DNA of 64,000 nucleotides from Neisseria uirgultaei (lineage in GTDB: Bacteria; Pseudomonadota; Gammaproteobacteria; Burkholderiales; Neisseriaceae): positions 62,001 through 126,000 of the forward strand of contig NZ_CAUIYF010000003.1 of the NCBI RefSeq assembly GCF_962719845.1, in the 5' to 3' direction. Both the position numbers and the translations under genes were made by a program. The notes beneath the pieces were generated by a model. That model was given only the letters and a program-made list of their open reading frames with translations, did no database searches and was not told the DNA's origin. Shown in pieces: positions 1-8,036 of this stretch (position 1 is the stretch's first letter; the number at the start of each line of letters is the position of its first letter).

Positions 1-699
1 AATAGCATCTGCGCTTTCAGGATTACCTTTACCCATTAGCTTCACTTCGCACAAATATCTATTTTGATTTTTAATTAAATAAAAATCAATTTCTCTATCT
101 ACACTTTTGGATTTATCTTTTACAAATGTACTAGCATCATAATTATCTTCGGGAACTTGATATAATTGGCACAATGTAAGCATTAAATATTTTTCAACGC
201 TTTTACCTGCAGTACTCCATAATCCCCCACGCAATTGTGATCGCTTAACTGCTAATGTATTGATAACAATCAAACTTTCACTAATACTTAAATCTACACT
301 TACATTTTTCAATTTAATTGTTAATGTTAAATCAATTTCATTTTGTTCATTTTCTACTAACGTTTGAATACTGCTATAAAGTGTTTCAAAATGCTCTATT
401 GATGCATCAATAACAACAGATTTTTTAGCGGTTCCATACATATTTGTAATTGTTTTTTCATTTAATCCTGAATAAATAATTAATTCACCTTTAGGTGAAT
501 TTTTCGCTAAAAAATGTTCCTTATACCAATCAATTGTAATATCTTTTGAATTTAATTTAGCGGTAACAACTTTTTTAAAGAAATCAATAGAAAACTGTAA
601 AAATTCCGCATTGAGCAAATTAACAATTTCTATTCTATAATCTTCAGATTTAATAACTCTCTTAATAATGTTTTTTGTAACTTGATTGGTTATTCTCAT
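1..699 (-). CDS. Type II restriction endonuclease, CfrBI-like (partial)
   Basis: The reading frame runs off the left edge, so about 232 N-terminal residues are seen and the C-terminus is missing. The start ATG overlaps the stop of the methyltransferase in an ATGA, so the two are probably translationally coupled. A stretch near the edge reads VDREIDFYLI, then CEVKLMGKG, which fits the PD-(D/E)xK nuclease core (Asp, then Glu-x-Lys). The neighbour is a SPPY-type methyltransferase, so the role should be cutting DNA that lacks the cognate methylation. I recall the CfrBI family as a likely match, but that is memory, not a search. The gene is strongly AT-rich compared with pheS, which suggests transfer. 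The recognition site cannot be read from sequence. Confidence 0.75.
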   Translation of the reverse strand, partial: MRITNQVTKNIIKRVIKSEDYRIEIVNLLNAEFLQFSIDFFKKVVTAKLNSKDITIDWYKEHFLAKNSPKGELIIYSGLNEKTITNMYGTAKKSVVIDASIEHFETLYSSIQTLVENEQNEIDLTLTIKLKNVSVDLSISESLIVINTLAVKRSQLRGGLWSTAGKSVEKYLMLTLCQLYQVPEDNYDASTFVKDKSKSVDREIDFYLIKNQNRYLCEVKLMGKGNPESADAI

Positions 700-2081
700 T
701 TTATTATACTGCCTGCAAATTCAGTTAATGTTAAAAATTTGGTATCTCGTTCAAGAAATAAGCTATCTTTCTTCTGGAAAGTTTGCATATATTCAAAATA
801 TTTTTCATCTTTCTCAGTCAAAAAGAAATGCCTCCCTAATTTTTTCGCTACACGACCCAATGTGCCACTTCCGCCAAATGGATCAAATACCAAGTCATCT
901 TTAAACGAATAATATTCCACTATACGTTTACACAAATCTGCCGGAAAAATAGCTGAATGTACTTTGTCAGATTTTGGATGAATTTGCCAAACATTCGTTG
1001 TTTCAAAGCCATCAGCTACTTTGCTTTCCTCAATAGTTTGTTTATCATATTGGTTCATATTCCAATCCAGTAATCTATCAGTTTGTTTTCGGTAAACCAT
1101 TAAATATTCTGTTACTGAGTTAGGTTTATATGCTAAAGGTTTACGATGTTGTTGAAATCCACCTATTCGATTTTTAACACTATATTCTGGTTTCATCCAA
1201 ACAATGTCATCAATAAACTCCCAACCTATTTGAATTAAACGGTGGTGTAAATCAAATGGAATTGGATAACGCTTACTAGAATGAGCACGACTAATCCGTG
1301 GCACAATAACAGGGGAAGTATTAACAATTAAAAATCGTCCTTCTTTTGTAATGCGATGAATTTCTTTAAATACTTCTTGTAAAAAAACCAAATAGGCCTC
1401 ATAACTTGGATAAATAGAATAATCACGTGCATTATAATATGGTGGTGATGTAAAAGTTAGATGAACACTATCTTCAGGTACTAACTGCAACACATCTCGG
1501 ACATCGCTATTAACTACGACATTTTTCAAAAAAGGATAGGTTTCAGTATGGGGCAATAATGTTTTTTTATTTACCTTCTGTGTGAAATATTCTTTATAGA
1601 TAACAGAACGAACCATTTCATTCTCATGATTTACTAATTTACGTAAAGCATTATCAATTTCAGGTTGTCCTTTAAATGGCAATAAACCTCGTATTGCCTG
1701 ACAAATAATTTTAGGATCGTAACTCTGCAAATATTGTAATAGCAGCGTCTGAATTTTTGGATCTCGCATGCGTCCAATAGATGAAACAGCCTCTCGTTTT
1801 ACTATTGTGCTACTATCGCTTAGGACTACATAATTCAACAAATCAAGTAACTGACTATTTTTTACCTTTCCTAATGTCTTAACTGCCCAAAAACGGACTT
1901 GCTCATTATCATTTTGTAATAATTTCTCAATCCAATCAGTTCGAAAATTTTTAGGCAGATTCCCTAAATTTTTCAAAATAAACAACATACTACCAACATT
2001 ATTTTGGTATTCTTCAATAAGTAAAGGGAAAATATGTGGGGTATGTTGTTTAATTTGTTTAATATACTCTTTGCTTAACAT
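696..2081 (-). CDS. HEAT-repeat DNA methyltransferase (N4-cytosine or N6-adenine type)
   Basis: This is the modification enzyme of the restriction pair, 461 residues from the ATG at 2081; a longer frame to 2144 would run into pheS. The C-terminal half holds motif IV, TSPPYYNARD, near residue 212 and motif I, DPFGGSGT, near residue 400. That order is the beta class, and SPPY favours exocyclic N4-cytosine, though N6-adenine enzymes also use it. The first 180 residues are helical repeats with phrases like VRFWAVKTLGKV and IVKREAVSSIGR, typical of HEAT/armadillo repeats, an uncommon addition to a small type II methyltransferase. No strong ribosome binding site is seen before the start. Base composition is AT-rich like the nuclease and unlike pheS. 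Transcription may read through from pheS. Confidence 0.85.
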   Translation of the reverse strand: MLSKEYIKQIKQHTPHIFPLLIEEYQNNVGSMLFILKNLGNLPKNFRTDWIEKLLQNDNEQVRFWAVKTLGKVKNSQLLDLLNYVVLSDSSTIVKREAVSSIGRMRDPKIQTLLLQYLQSYDPKIICQAIRGLLPFKGQPEIDNALRKLVNHENEMVRSVIYKEYFTQKVNKKTLLPHTETYPFLKNVVVNSDVRDVLQLVPEDSVHLTFTSPPYYNARDYSIYPSYEAYLVFLQEVFKEIHRITKEGRFLIVNTSPVIVPRISRAHSSKRYPIPFDLHHRLIQIGWEFIDDIVWMKPEYSVKNRIGGFQQHRKPLAYKPNSVTEYLMVYRKQTDRLLDWNMNQYDKQTIEESKVADGFETTNVWQIHPKSDKVHSAIFPADLCKRIVEYYSFKDDLVFDPFGGSGTLGRVAKKLGRHFFLTEKDEKYFEYMQTFQKKDSLFLERDTKFLTLTEFAGSIIK

Positions 2082-2133
2082 ATATATATCATTTGTATTT
2101 AAATATAATTTAATTCTCAGGCAGCCTGCACGA

Positions 2134-3126
2134 TTATTTCGCAAACTGCTTCAAGAAGTTCAAATCGTTATCAAAGAACAGGCGCAAGTCGTTCACGTTG
2201 TAACGCAGCATAGCGAAGCGGTCGAGACCGATACCAAAGGCGAAACCGGTATATTTTTCAGGGTCGATATTGACGTTTTTCAACACGTTGGGATGCACCA
2301 TACCGCAGCCGCCGACTTCCAGCCATTTGCCGTTTTCACCCATAATGTCGATTTCGGCGGACGGTTCGGTGAACGGGAAAAAAGACGGGCGGAAACGCAC
2401 CCGCAAATCATCGCGTTCAAAAAAGCGACGGATAAAGTCGGTGAACACGGCTTTCAAATCGGCAAAAGTCACGCCCTCTTCCACCCACAAGCCTTCCGCC
2501 TGATGGAACATAGGCGAGTGAGTGGCATCACTGTCCACACGGTAAACGCGGCCGGGAGCAATAATGCGGATAGGTGGCTCTTTTTTATCGAGCATATAAC
2601 GGATTTGAATAGGCGAAGTGTGCGTACGTAAAACATCGCCGTTTTCAACGTAGAAGGTATCTTGCATTGCACGCGCGGGGTGATTTGCAGGAATATTCAA
2701 GGCTCGGAAATTGTGGAAATCATCTTCGATTTCAGGCCCATCCGCCACTTCAAAACCCATTCCGTGGAACAGCTCGACCACACGTTGCAAGGTCAGGGTG
2801 ACAGGATGCAGGCTGCCGCCTTCCTGAGCGCGTCCGGGCAGGGTAATGTCAAGGGCTTCGGCATCAAGCCGGGATTGAAGTTTGGCTTCGTTGAGGGCAT
2901 CGCGCTTATCGTTAAAGGCCGTCTGAAACCGGTTTTTGCACTCATTGATATGCGCGCCTATGGTTTTGCGCTCTTCAGGCGACATTTGACCCAAAGTTTT
3001 CAGAAGCCCGGTCAATTCGCCGGTTTTACCGAGATAGCGTGCTTTAATTTGTTCTAAGGTATTGAAATCTTGCGCGGCTTCTACTGCGGCAATGCCTTCT
3101 GCAACGATACGGTTTACATTTTCCAT
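2134..3126 (-). CDS. pheS: Phenylalanyl-tRNA synthetase alpha subunit
   Basis: PheS is the catalytic subunit of the alpha2-beta2 cytoplasmic enzyme that charges tRNA-Phe. The 330-residue protein has the usual N-terminal coiled coil (LEQIKARYLGKTGELT) and class II motifs, including HPARAMQDTFY near residue 170, HTSPIQIRYM (motif 2 region) and GFAFGIGLDRFAML (motif 3) near the C-terminus. The start MENVNRIV at 3126 gives the family length; a longer frame to 3231 adds residues with no family match. In most bacteria pheT follows directly; here the restriction-modification genes follow, so pheT is presumably beyond the left edge (inference). An internal AGGCCGTCTGAA uptake-type sequence lies near 2920. 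It lies downstream of rplT, from which it is separated by a terminator. Confidence 0.97.
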   Translation of the reverse strand: MENVNRIVAEGIAAVEAAQDFNTLEQIKARYLGKTGELTGLLKTLGQMSPEERKTIGAHINECKNRFQTAFNDKRDALNEAKLQSRLDAEALDITLPGRAQEGGSLHPVTLTLQRVVELFHGMGFEVADGPEIEDDFHNFRALNIPANHPARAMQDTFYVENGDVLRTHTSPIQIRYMLDKKEPPIRIIAPGRVYRVDSDATHSPMFHQAEGLWVEEGVTFADLKAVFTDFIRRFFERDDLRVRFRPSFFPFTEPSAEIDIMGENGKWLEVGGCGMVHPNVLKNVNIDPEKYTGFAFGIGLDRFAMLRYNVNDLRLFFDNDLNFLKQFAK

Positions 3127-3201
3127 AATATCAAGTCTGTCAATTAATGATATGCCACCTGAAACAATGAGGCCGCCTGTATAGCCTGACATATCAGACT
3201 C

Positions 3202-3213
3202 TTCAGACGACCT
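3202..3213 (-). other. Variant DNA uptake sequence, AG-mucDUS dialect
   Basis: TTCAGACGACCT on the plus strand is the exact reverse complement of AGGTCGTCTGAA, known as the mucosa-type DUS dialect. The rest of this genome uses ATGCCGTCTGAA. It lies just upstream of pheS, beside the accessory restriction genes' locus. Confidence 0.7.
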
Positions 3214-3320
3214 TATTTTCTTCACGGCCAATCCATTGGATAAATTTTCTGTATTTTAACGCAAATTTATTTAAAAAAATAGACTTTAAAGAAAGAAAAT
3301 CAATCACATAGAATTTCTGC

Positions 3321-3353
3321 AAACAAAGAAAAAAGGAAGCCTCAGCTTCCTTT
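3321..3353 (-). terminator. Rho-independent terminator after rplT
   Basis: On the minus strand AAGGAAGC-TGAG-GCTTCCTT forms a perfect hairpin followed by TTTTTTCTTTG. It lies just after the rplT stop and ends the rpmI-rplT transcript before pheS. Confidence 0.85.
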
Positions 3354-3366
3354 TCAATTTTTTGGA

Positions 3367-3726
3367 TTAAGCAGCCAAAGCAGCTTTGGCTTTTTCAACC
3401 AATTGTGCAAAAGAGGCTTTATCGAACACGGCCAAATCAGCCAATACTTTGCGGTCGATTTCGATAGAGGCGCGTTTCAGACCGTTCATAAATTTGCTGT
3501 AAGACAACCCGTTTTCACGCGCACCTGCATTGATACGGACAATCCACAATTGACGGAATTGGCGTTTGCGTTGGCGGCGGTCACGGTATGCGTATTGACC
3601 GGCTTTCATTACCGCCTGCTTGGCAACGCGGTAAACGTTTTTACGACGACCGCGATAGCCTTTGGCTAACGCGAAGATTTTTTGGTGACGGGCACGGGCG
3701 GTAACACCGCGTTTTACGCGTGGCAT
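3367..3726 (-). CDS. rplT: 50S ribosomal protein L20
   Basis: L20 binds 23S rRNA early in large-subunit assembly and, in enterobacteria, represses its own operon by binding the rpmI leader mRNA. The 119 residues match the family length, with the basic N-terminus MPRVKRGVTARARH and the core GYRGRRKNVYRVAKQAV and RQRKRQFRQLWIVRINAGAR. It sits 12 bp after rpmI in the conserved infC-rpmI-rplT order. A good AAGGAGT ribosome binding site precedes the ATG. A terminator hairpin lies right after the stop. Nothing is unusual in the protein. Confidence 0.98.
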   Translation of the reverse strand: MPRVKRGVTARARHQKIFALAKGYRGRRKNVYRVAKQAVMKAGQYAYRDRRQRKRQFRQLWIVRINAGARENGLSYSKFMNGLKRASIEIDRKVLADLAVFDKASFAQLVEKAKAALAA

Positions 3727-3738
3727 ATTCTAAACTCC

Positions 3739-3936
3739 TTAAGCGTAGGGTAACATTTTAGCAACAGAAGCCAAATCGCGATCATTTACCATAGAGGTAC
3801 CGCGCAGTTGGCGTTTGTTTTTGGTGGTCTTTTTAGTCAAGATGTGGCGTTTGAACGCATGAGCGCGTTTCACACCGCCGTTACCCAGTACTTTAAAGCG
3901 TTTTTTCGCGCTAGACTTGGTTTTCATTTTAGGCAT
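3739..3936 (-). CDS. rpmI: 50S ribosomal protein L35
   Basis: L35 is a small 23S rRNA-binding protein of the large ribosomal subunit. The 65-residue product [20 protein letters not shown] is typical, with many Lys and Arg residues and the C-terminal [12 protein letters not shown]. The ATG at 3936 is preceded by TGGAGTTTTCCC, a good ribosome binding site; a longer frame to 4017 is not needed. It lies between infC and rplT on the same strand, and the three form one operon. Confidence 0.98.
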
Positions 3937-4083
3937 GGGAAAACTCCATTCGTTATCGGATAAGGCATTAGGGGGTTTTAAAACATCGGTTTCAAACACT
4001 TGAACCCACAATGCCACGGTTTTTTTGCCGCAATTGAAAACTTACTCCGAAGCGGCAATCGGAGTAAGCGGAGAATTATAGCT

Positions 4084-4605
4084 TTATTTTTTCTTCGGCG
4101 CAATCATCATCACCATTTGGCGTCCTTCCATTTTGGGAAAGGACTCGATTTGCGCCACTTCAGCCAAATCTTCTTTTACGCGCTCCAAGAGCTGTGCACC
4201 AAGCTGCTGGTGAGCCATCTCGCGACCGCGGAAACGGAGCGTTACTTTTACCTTATCTCCATCAGCCAAGAACCGGTGAATGTTGCGCATCTTGATTTGA
4301 TAATCGCCCTCATCTGTACCCGGACGGAATTTAATTTCCTTGATTTGTACCTGCTTTTGGTTTTTCTTGGCTTCGTCGCGCTTCTTGGCTTGTTGGTATT
4401 TGTATTTACCGTAATCCATCAGTTTGCACACAGGCGGCTTGGCGGTAGGGGAAATTTCCACCAAATCGACATCCTGCCCTTCGGCCATAGCCAAAGCTTC
4501 ACGAACCGATACGACACCAAGCTGTTCGCCTGACTCACTGATTAAACGCACTTCTTTGGCAGTAATTTCGCCGTTGATTCGTGCTTCTCGTTCTTGAGCG
4601 ATGAT
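4084..4605 (-). CDS. infC: Translation initiation factor IF-3 (ATC start)
   Basis: IF-3 binds the 30S subunit, blocks early joining of 50S and rejects non-standard start codons. The frame contains the family N-domain (VRLISESGEQLGVVSVREAL, DLVEISPTAKPPVCKLMDYG), the lysine-rich linker, and the C-domain ending RQMVMMIAPKKK. No ATG lies at the right place. Two in-frame ATC codons at 4605 and 4602 follow an AGGAG at about 4611-4615, and the family N-terminus IAQEREARINGEI follows directly. The first ATC is best spaced and gives 173 residues. Rare AUU or AUC starts are known for infC and allow IF-3 to repress its own synthesis. A GTG at 4549-4551 would delete conserved residues. The gene heads the infC-rpmI-rplT operon; thrS is not adjacent as is usual. 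Confidence 0.93.
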   Translation of the reverse strand: MIAQEREARINGEITAKEVRLISESGEQLGVVSVREALAMAEGQDVDLVEISPTAKPPVCKLMDYGKYKYQQAKKRDEAKKNQKQVQIKEIKFRPGTDEGDYQIKMRNIHRFLADGDKVKVTLRFRGREMAHQQLGAQLLERVKEDLAEVAQIESFPKMEGRQMVMMIAPKKK

Positions 4606-4746
4606 GAATACTCCTATAAAAATTAATAAGATAATAGGTTAAATCAGCTTTAACCGTAGCTAAATCTTGATATTCTACCCTTTTTCAAGCCATCTGAAAA
4701 TACCTGCAACGATATTTTCCCATAACTGTAAGAACGTAAATACGCA

Positions 4747-5151
4747 CTAGGAAGACCTTCCTTTCATGAGAGCGATAATTTCATTCAAAGCAGCTAATTC
4801 TCTTTTTTGTTGTTCCAATAGCTCCCTTTGCTTCTCAATCAGTTCGTCTTTATGCTGCAACATTAACTTATAGCGCTCTAACTCTGCCGATAGCTCCGCT
4901 GATACTCCATAATAATTGGAGCTGTTGTTTTCACTTACTAAGCAGACCAAATGACCGCCATTCTCCAATAAGTCGACCGTATTCATTCCTAAAATGGAGG
5001 CAATTTTCTCCAATCGCTGCAAACTGATATTGATACGTCCCTGTTCCATCTTTGAATAGGTACTCGTTGCCAAACCTAATTTCTCTGCCATATCTTCTTG
5101 GGATAGACCACTCCGCTCCCGTATCCATTTTATTTTTTCATTTATCTTCAT
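4747..5151 (-). CDS. XRE-family helix-turn-helix regulator with C-terminal coiled coil
   Basis: The product has 134 residues from MKINEKIKWI; the frame opens at 5187 but AGAGAG sits at proper distance from 5151. Residues 5-60 form a Cro/CI helix-turn-helix (ERSGLSQEDMAEKLGLATST, then YSKMEQGR). The C-terminal half is a Glu/Lys/Gln-rich coiled coil (HKDELIEKQRELLEQQKREL), which should allow dimer or oligomer formation. It is transcribed away from the WHxH-motif gene at 5292, so the 140-bp gap probably holds both promoters and an autoregulatory operator. Its target is unknown. The AT content is higher than that of infC or thrS, and the pair splits the usual thrS-infC arrangement, so it looks inserted. 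A phage-like repressor or an antitoxin-type regulator is possible. Confidence 0.85.
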   Translation of the reverse strand: MKINEKIKWIRERSGLSQEDMAEKLGLATSTYSKMEQGRINISLQRLEKIASILGMNTVDLLENGGHLVCLVSENNSSNYYGVSAELSAELERYKLMLQHKDELIEKQRELLEQQKRELAALNEIIALMKGRSS

Positions 5152-5291
5152 ATAACTCTCTCTTTTATGACTAGCAGGTAGGAGCATTTAAGATATCTAC
5201 TATCAATTCTCTGCTCTGGTTCAAGAAACCACTCTACTCTAAACTTACAAAAATTTTCTCCAACCAACCACTTAACATAGAAGGTAATTAA

Positions 5292-5753
5292 ATGTTCCCC
5301 CAAACAATCGAAAATCTTGATTTAGAACCAATGATGGTCAAAGCCATGGACAAAGAAGAAGGACTCGGCTGGACTTTGGAGATGGCAAAAAACATTGCCG
5401 AGGAGTACCGAAAATATCTCACCTTGTGTCTTGAATATCCTGATGAAGCCATTGTCCCATCTGGTATGGTTGATGATTTTTGGCATCTGCATATCTTAGA
5501 TACGCAGAAATACGCAGAAGATTGTCAAAATATCTTTGGTTATTTTTTACACCATTTCCCATATTTCGGTATGCGCGGGCAAGAAGATGCCGATAATCTG
5601 CGCGAAGCATGGCAAGATAGTTGCCAAAAATATGAAGCTCGTTTCGGTAAGCCCGACAAGACTTTTTGGCAGAGCAGTGGACGTTGCCCAAAATGCGGCA
5701 GAAGGAGCAAAAATAACGTAACAAATGAACATCATCCGCGTTTAGCTGCATAA
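5292..5753 (+). CDS. Glycine-rich-domain-like (WHxH motif) protein with C-terminal zinc ribbon
   Basis: The 153-residue protein carries VDDFWHLHILDTQKYAEDC around residues 57-75, followed by IFGYFLHHFPYFG. This D-x-x-W-H-x-H ... D-T-x-x-Y pattern is that of the 'glycine-rich domain-containing protein-like' family, whose biochemical role is not known. The invariant His residues suggest a metal site (inference). The tail CPKCGRRSK has one CxxC pair and could be half a zinc ribbon. It is divergent from the XRE regulator and convergent with thrS, from which a paired variant DUS terminator separates it. Its function is unknown. Confidence 0.75.
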   Translation: MFPQTIENLDLEPMMVKAMDKEEGLGWTLEMAKNIAEEYRKYLTLCLEYPDEAIVPSGMVDDFWHLHILDTQKYAEDCQNIFGYFLHHFPYFGMRGQEDADNLREAWQDSCQKYEARFGKPDKTFWQSSGRCPKCGRRSKNNVTNEHHPRLAA

Positions 5754-5776
5754 AAATTACTATTTACTTATCCAAA

Positions 5777-5816
5777 ATTCAGACGACCCGAAAATAAATA
5801 TTCAGGTCGTCTGAAT
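5777..5816. terminator. Inverted-repeat terminator built from variant DUS
   Basis: ATTCAGACGACC and GGTCGTCTGAAT are inverted around a 16-base loop between convergent genes. The right arm (5804-5815) is exactly AGGTCGTCTGAA, the mucosa-type DUS dialect, not the native ATGCCGTCTGAA. Confidence 0.8.
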
Positions 5817-5821
5817 TCTTA

Positions 5822-7729
5822 TCAGATAAGTATTTTTTGATTTTCTTGTTGCAACATTGCGATAAACTCATCGAGATTCAAAGAACCCAAGTCTTCTGCT
5901 TTGCGGCGTACCGCAACTTTGTTTTCTTGTTTCTCTTTATCGCCGACAACGATTTGATAAGGAAAACGGTATTGGCTGTTGTCGCGGATTTTGTAACCGA
6001 TTTTTTCGTTACGCAAATCCAATTCGACACGGAATCCTGCCGCCTGCAATTTGGCAGCCACTTCGCGACAATAATCTGCCTGATTTTCGGTGATGTTCAT
6101 AATCACCATTTGAACCGGTGCAAGCCACAATGGGAATGAGCCTGCGTGGTTTTCAATCAAAATACCGATAAATCGTTCCAAAGAACCTAAAATGGCGCGG
6201 TGCAACATTACAGGGCGGGCGCGACCGTTGTTTTCGGTGACATATTCTGCATCCAAGCGTTCCGGCAAGACGAAATCTAGTTGCAATGTACCGCATTGCC
6301 AAGAACGACCCAAGGCATCTTTGACGTGATATTCGATTTTAGGCCCGTAAAACGCACCCTCGCCCGGCAATTCGCCCCACTCCACACCGCAAGCAGCCAA
6401 TGCCTCGCGCAAACCCTGCTCTGCCTTATCCCACACGTCGTCTGAACCTGCGCGTTTTTCAGGACGAAGAGAAAGCTTAACGGATACATCATGGAAACCG
6501 AACTGTTTGTAGATGCGAACCAACAATTCATTGAACGCACGAGCCTCGCTGACGATTTGGTCTTCGGTACAGAAGATATGCGCATCATCCTGAACAAAAC
6601 CGCGAACACGCATCAGACCATGCAATGCACCGCTTGGTTCATTGCGGTGGCAAGAACCGAACTCGGCCAAACGCATCGGCAAATCGCGATATGAGCGCAA
6701 ACCGTTATTAAAAATTTGCACATGACCCGGACAGTTCATCGGTTTCACCGCGTATTCGCGTTTTTCCGAACTGGTCACAAACATATTGTCTTTGTAGTTA
6801 TCCCAATGGCCGGATTTTTCCCAAAAGGTTTTATCCATAATTTGAGGCGTTTTGACCTCTTTATAACCGGCAGCATTCAGCTCTTTACGCATATGCTGTT
6901 CAATCACTTGCCACAAAGCCCAGCCTTTAGGATGCCAAAACACCATACCCGGTGCTTCGTCTTGCAGATGGAACAGATCCAATTGCTTGCCAAGTTTGCG
7001 GTGGTCGCGTTTTTCTGCTTCTTCGATACGTTGAATATAGGCTTTCAACTCGTCTTTTGTCGCCCACGCCGTGCCGTAGATGCGTTGCAGCATTTCATTG
7101 TTGCTGTCGCCGCGCCAGTATGCGCCTGCCAGCTTGGTCAGCTTGAAGTTTTTCAGGAAACGGGTGTTCGGAACGTGCGGGCCGCGGCACATATCGACAT
7201 ATTCCTGGTGATGATACATCCCCATCGCTTCCACTTCGGGCATATCGTCAATCAGGCGCAGTTTGTATTCTTCGCCGCGCTCTTGAAAAATTTTAATCGC
7301 CTCTGCACGCGGGGTCATGATTTTGACCACATCATAATCTTGGGCAATCAATTCTTTCATACGCGCTTCGATAGCGGCAACATCTTCGGGCGTAAACGGT
7401 TTTTCCGTAGCAATATCGTAATAAAAGCCCTCTTCGATGACGGGGCCGATAACCATTTTTGCATTCGGATAAAGCTGCTTGACTGCGTGACCGACAAGGT
7501 GGGCGCAAGAGTGGCGGATGATTTCAACGCCTTCGCGATCTTTCGGGGTAATGATTTGGACACTTGAATCTTCGGTAATCGGATCGCACACATCGACCAG
7601 TTTGCCGTTTACCTTACCTGCCACTGCCGCCTTCGCCAAACCGGCACCGATAGACGCAGCAATTTGAGCCACGGTAACGGGGGATTCGTATTGGCGGACT
7701 GAGCCGTCCGGCAAGGTAATATTCAACAT
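5822..7729 (-). CDS. thrS: Threonyl-tRNA synthetase
   Basis: ThrRS attaches threonine to tRNA-Thr and edits mischarged serine. Domains in order are TGS (residues 1-62, MLNITLPDGSVRQYES), the editing domain with HSCAHLVGHA and YVDMCRGPHVP, the class II catalytic core with MNCPGHVQIF and FGSCHRNEPSGALHGLMRVR and FTQDD-like FVQDDAHIFC, and the anticodon-binding domain ending near residue 635. The start MLNITLP at 7729 has GGAG upstream; an ATG at 7762 is less likely. Unlike most genomes infC is not the next gene, because two accessory genes intervene. Only 52 bases separate its start from the 3' end of tRNA-Val, and they contain a terminator-like hairpin, so expression may depend on read-through. 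Confidence 0.97.
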   Translation of the reverse strand: MLNITLPDGSVRQYESPVTVAQIAASIGAGLAKAAVAGKVNGKLVDVCDPITEDSSVQIITPKDREGVEIIRHSCAHLVGHAVKQLYPNAKMVIGPVIEEGFYYDIATEKPFTPEDVAAIEARMKELIAQDYDVVKIMTPRAEAIKIFQERGEEYKLRLIDDMPEVEAMGMYHHQEYVDMCRGPHVPNTRFLKNFKLTKLAGAYWRGDSNNEMLQRIYGTAWATKDELKAYIQRIEEAEKRDHRKLGKQLDLFHLQDEAPGMVFWHPKGWALWQVIEQHMRKELNAAGYKEVKTPQIMDKTFWEKSGHWDNYKDNMFVTSSEKREYAVKPMNCPGHVQIFNNGLRSYRDLPMRLAEFGSCHRNEPSGALHGLMRVRGFVQDDAHIFCTEDQIVSEARAFNELLVRIYKQFGFHDVSVKLSLRPEKRAGSDDVWDKAEQGLREALAACGVEWGELPGEGAFYGPKIEYHVKDALGRSWQCGTLQLDFVLPERLDAEYVTENNGRARPVMLHRAILGSLERFIGILIENHAGSFPLWLAPVQMVIMNITENQADYCREVAAKLQAAGFRVELDLRNEKIGYKIRDNSQYRFPYQIVVGDKEKQENKVAVRRKAEDLGSLNLDEFIAMLQQENQKILI

Positions 7730-7745
7730 CAAACGCTCCGAAAGA

Positions 7746-7773
7746 TTAAAAAATAACGGCATAAATGCCGTTA
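7746..7773 (-). terminator. Terminator-like hairpin between tRNA-Val and thrS
   Basis: On the minus strand TAACGGCAT-TT-ATGCCGTTA is followed by a run of T (ATTTTTTAATC). It can end the tRNA-Val transcript, but thrS starts only 16 bases further on, leaving no room for a separate promoter. Confidence 0.7.
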
Positions 7774-7781
7774 TGGGAATT

Positions 7782-7858
7782 TGGTAGGCACGATTGGATT
7801 CGAACCAACGACCCCCACCATGTCAAGGTGGTGCTCTAACCAACTGAGCTACGTGCCT
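7782..7858 (-). tRNA. tRNA-Val (anticodon GAC)
   Basis: The 77-nt minus-strand sequence starts AGGCACG and ends CGTGCCTACCA, with the acceptor stem paired and CCA encoded. The D arm AGCTCAGTTGGTTAGAGC, anticodon stem CCACC/GGTGG with loop TTGACAT (anticodon GAC) and T arm GGTTCGAATCC are all in place. Confidence 0.97.
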
Positions 7859-7873
7859 TCAAAGAATTTTTGC

Positions 7874-7902
7874 ATTCTATCGGGTCGTTTTAATTTTTGC
7901 AA
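7874..7902 (-). promoter_or_regulatory. Sigma70 promoter for tRNA-Val (and perhaps thrS)
   Basis: Reading the minus strand, TTGCAA (-35) is followed by exactly 17 bases and TAGAAT (-10), with the tRNA beginning about 15 bases further on. This is the only clear promoter upstream of thrS. Confidence 0.7.
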
Positions 7903-8036
7903 GAGGTATGTGCATTTCTTTATGCAACATTGTGGCAAGATTTGGGAATGCCGTCTGAAAAACCGTGGGAAATCATTTATAATGCCGTCTTTTAAAATAT
8001 ATTTCGACCCCTGTCGCCCAACTGACATTCAATCTT

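Noticed and set aside
2082..2144. Upstream start of the methyltransferase at 2144
   Set aside because: It would overlap the pheS 3' end; the next ATG at 2081 keeps all recognisable domains.
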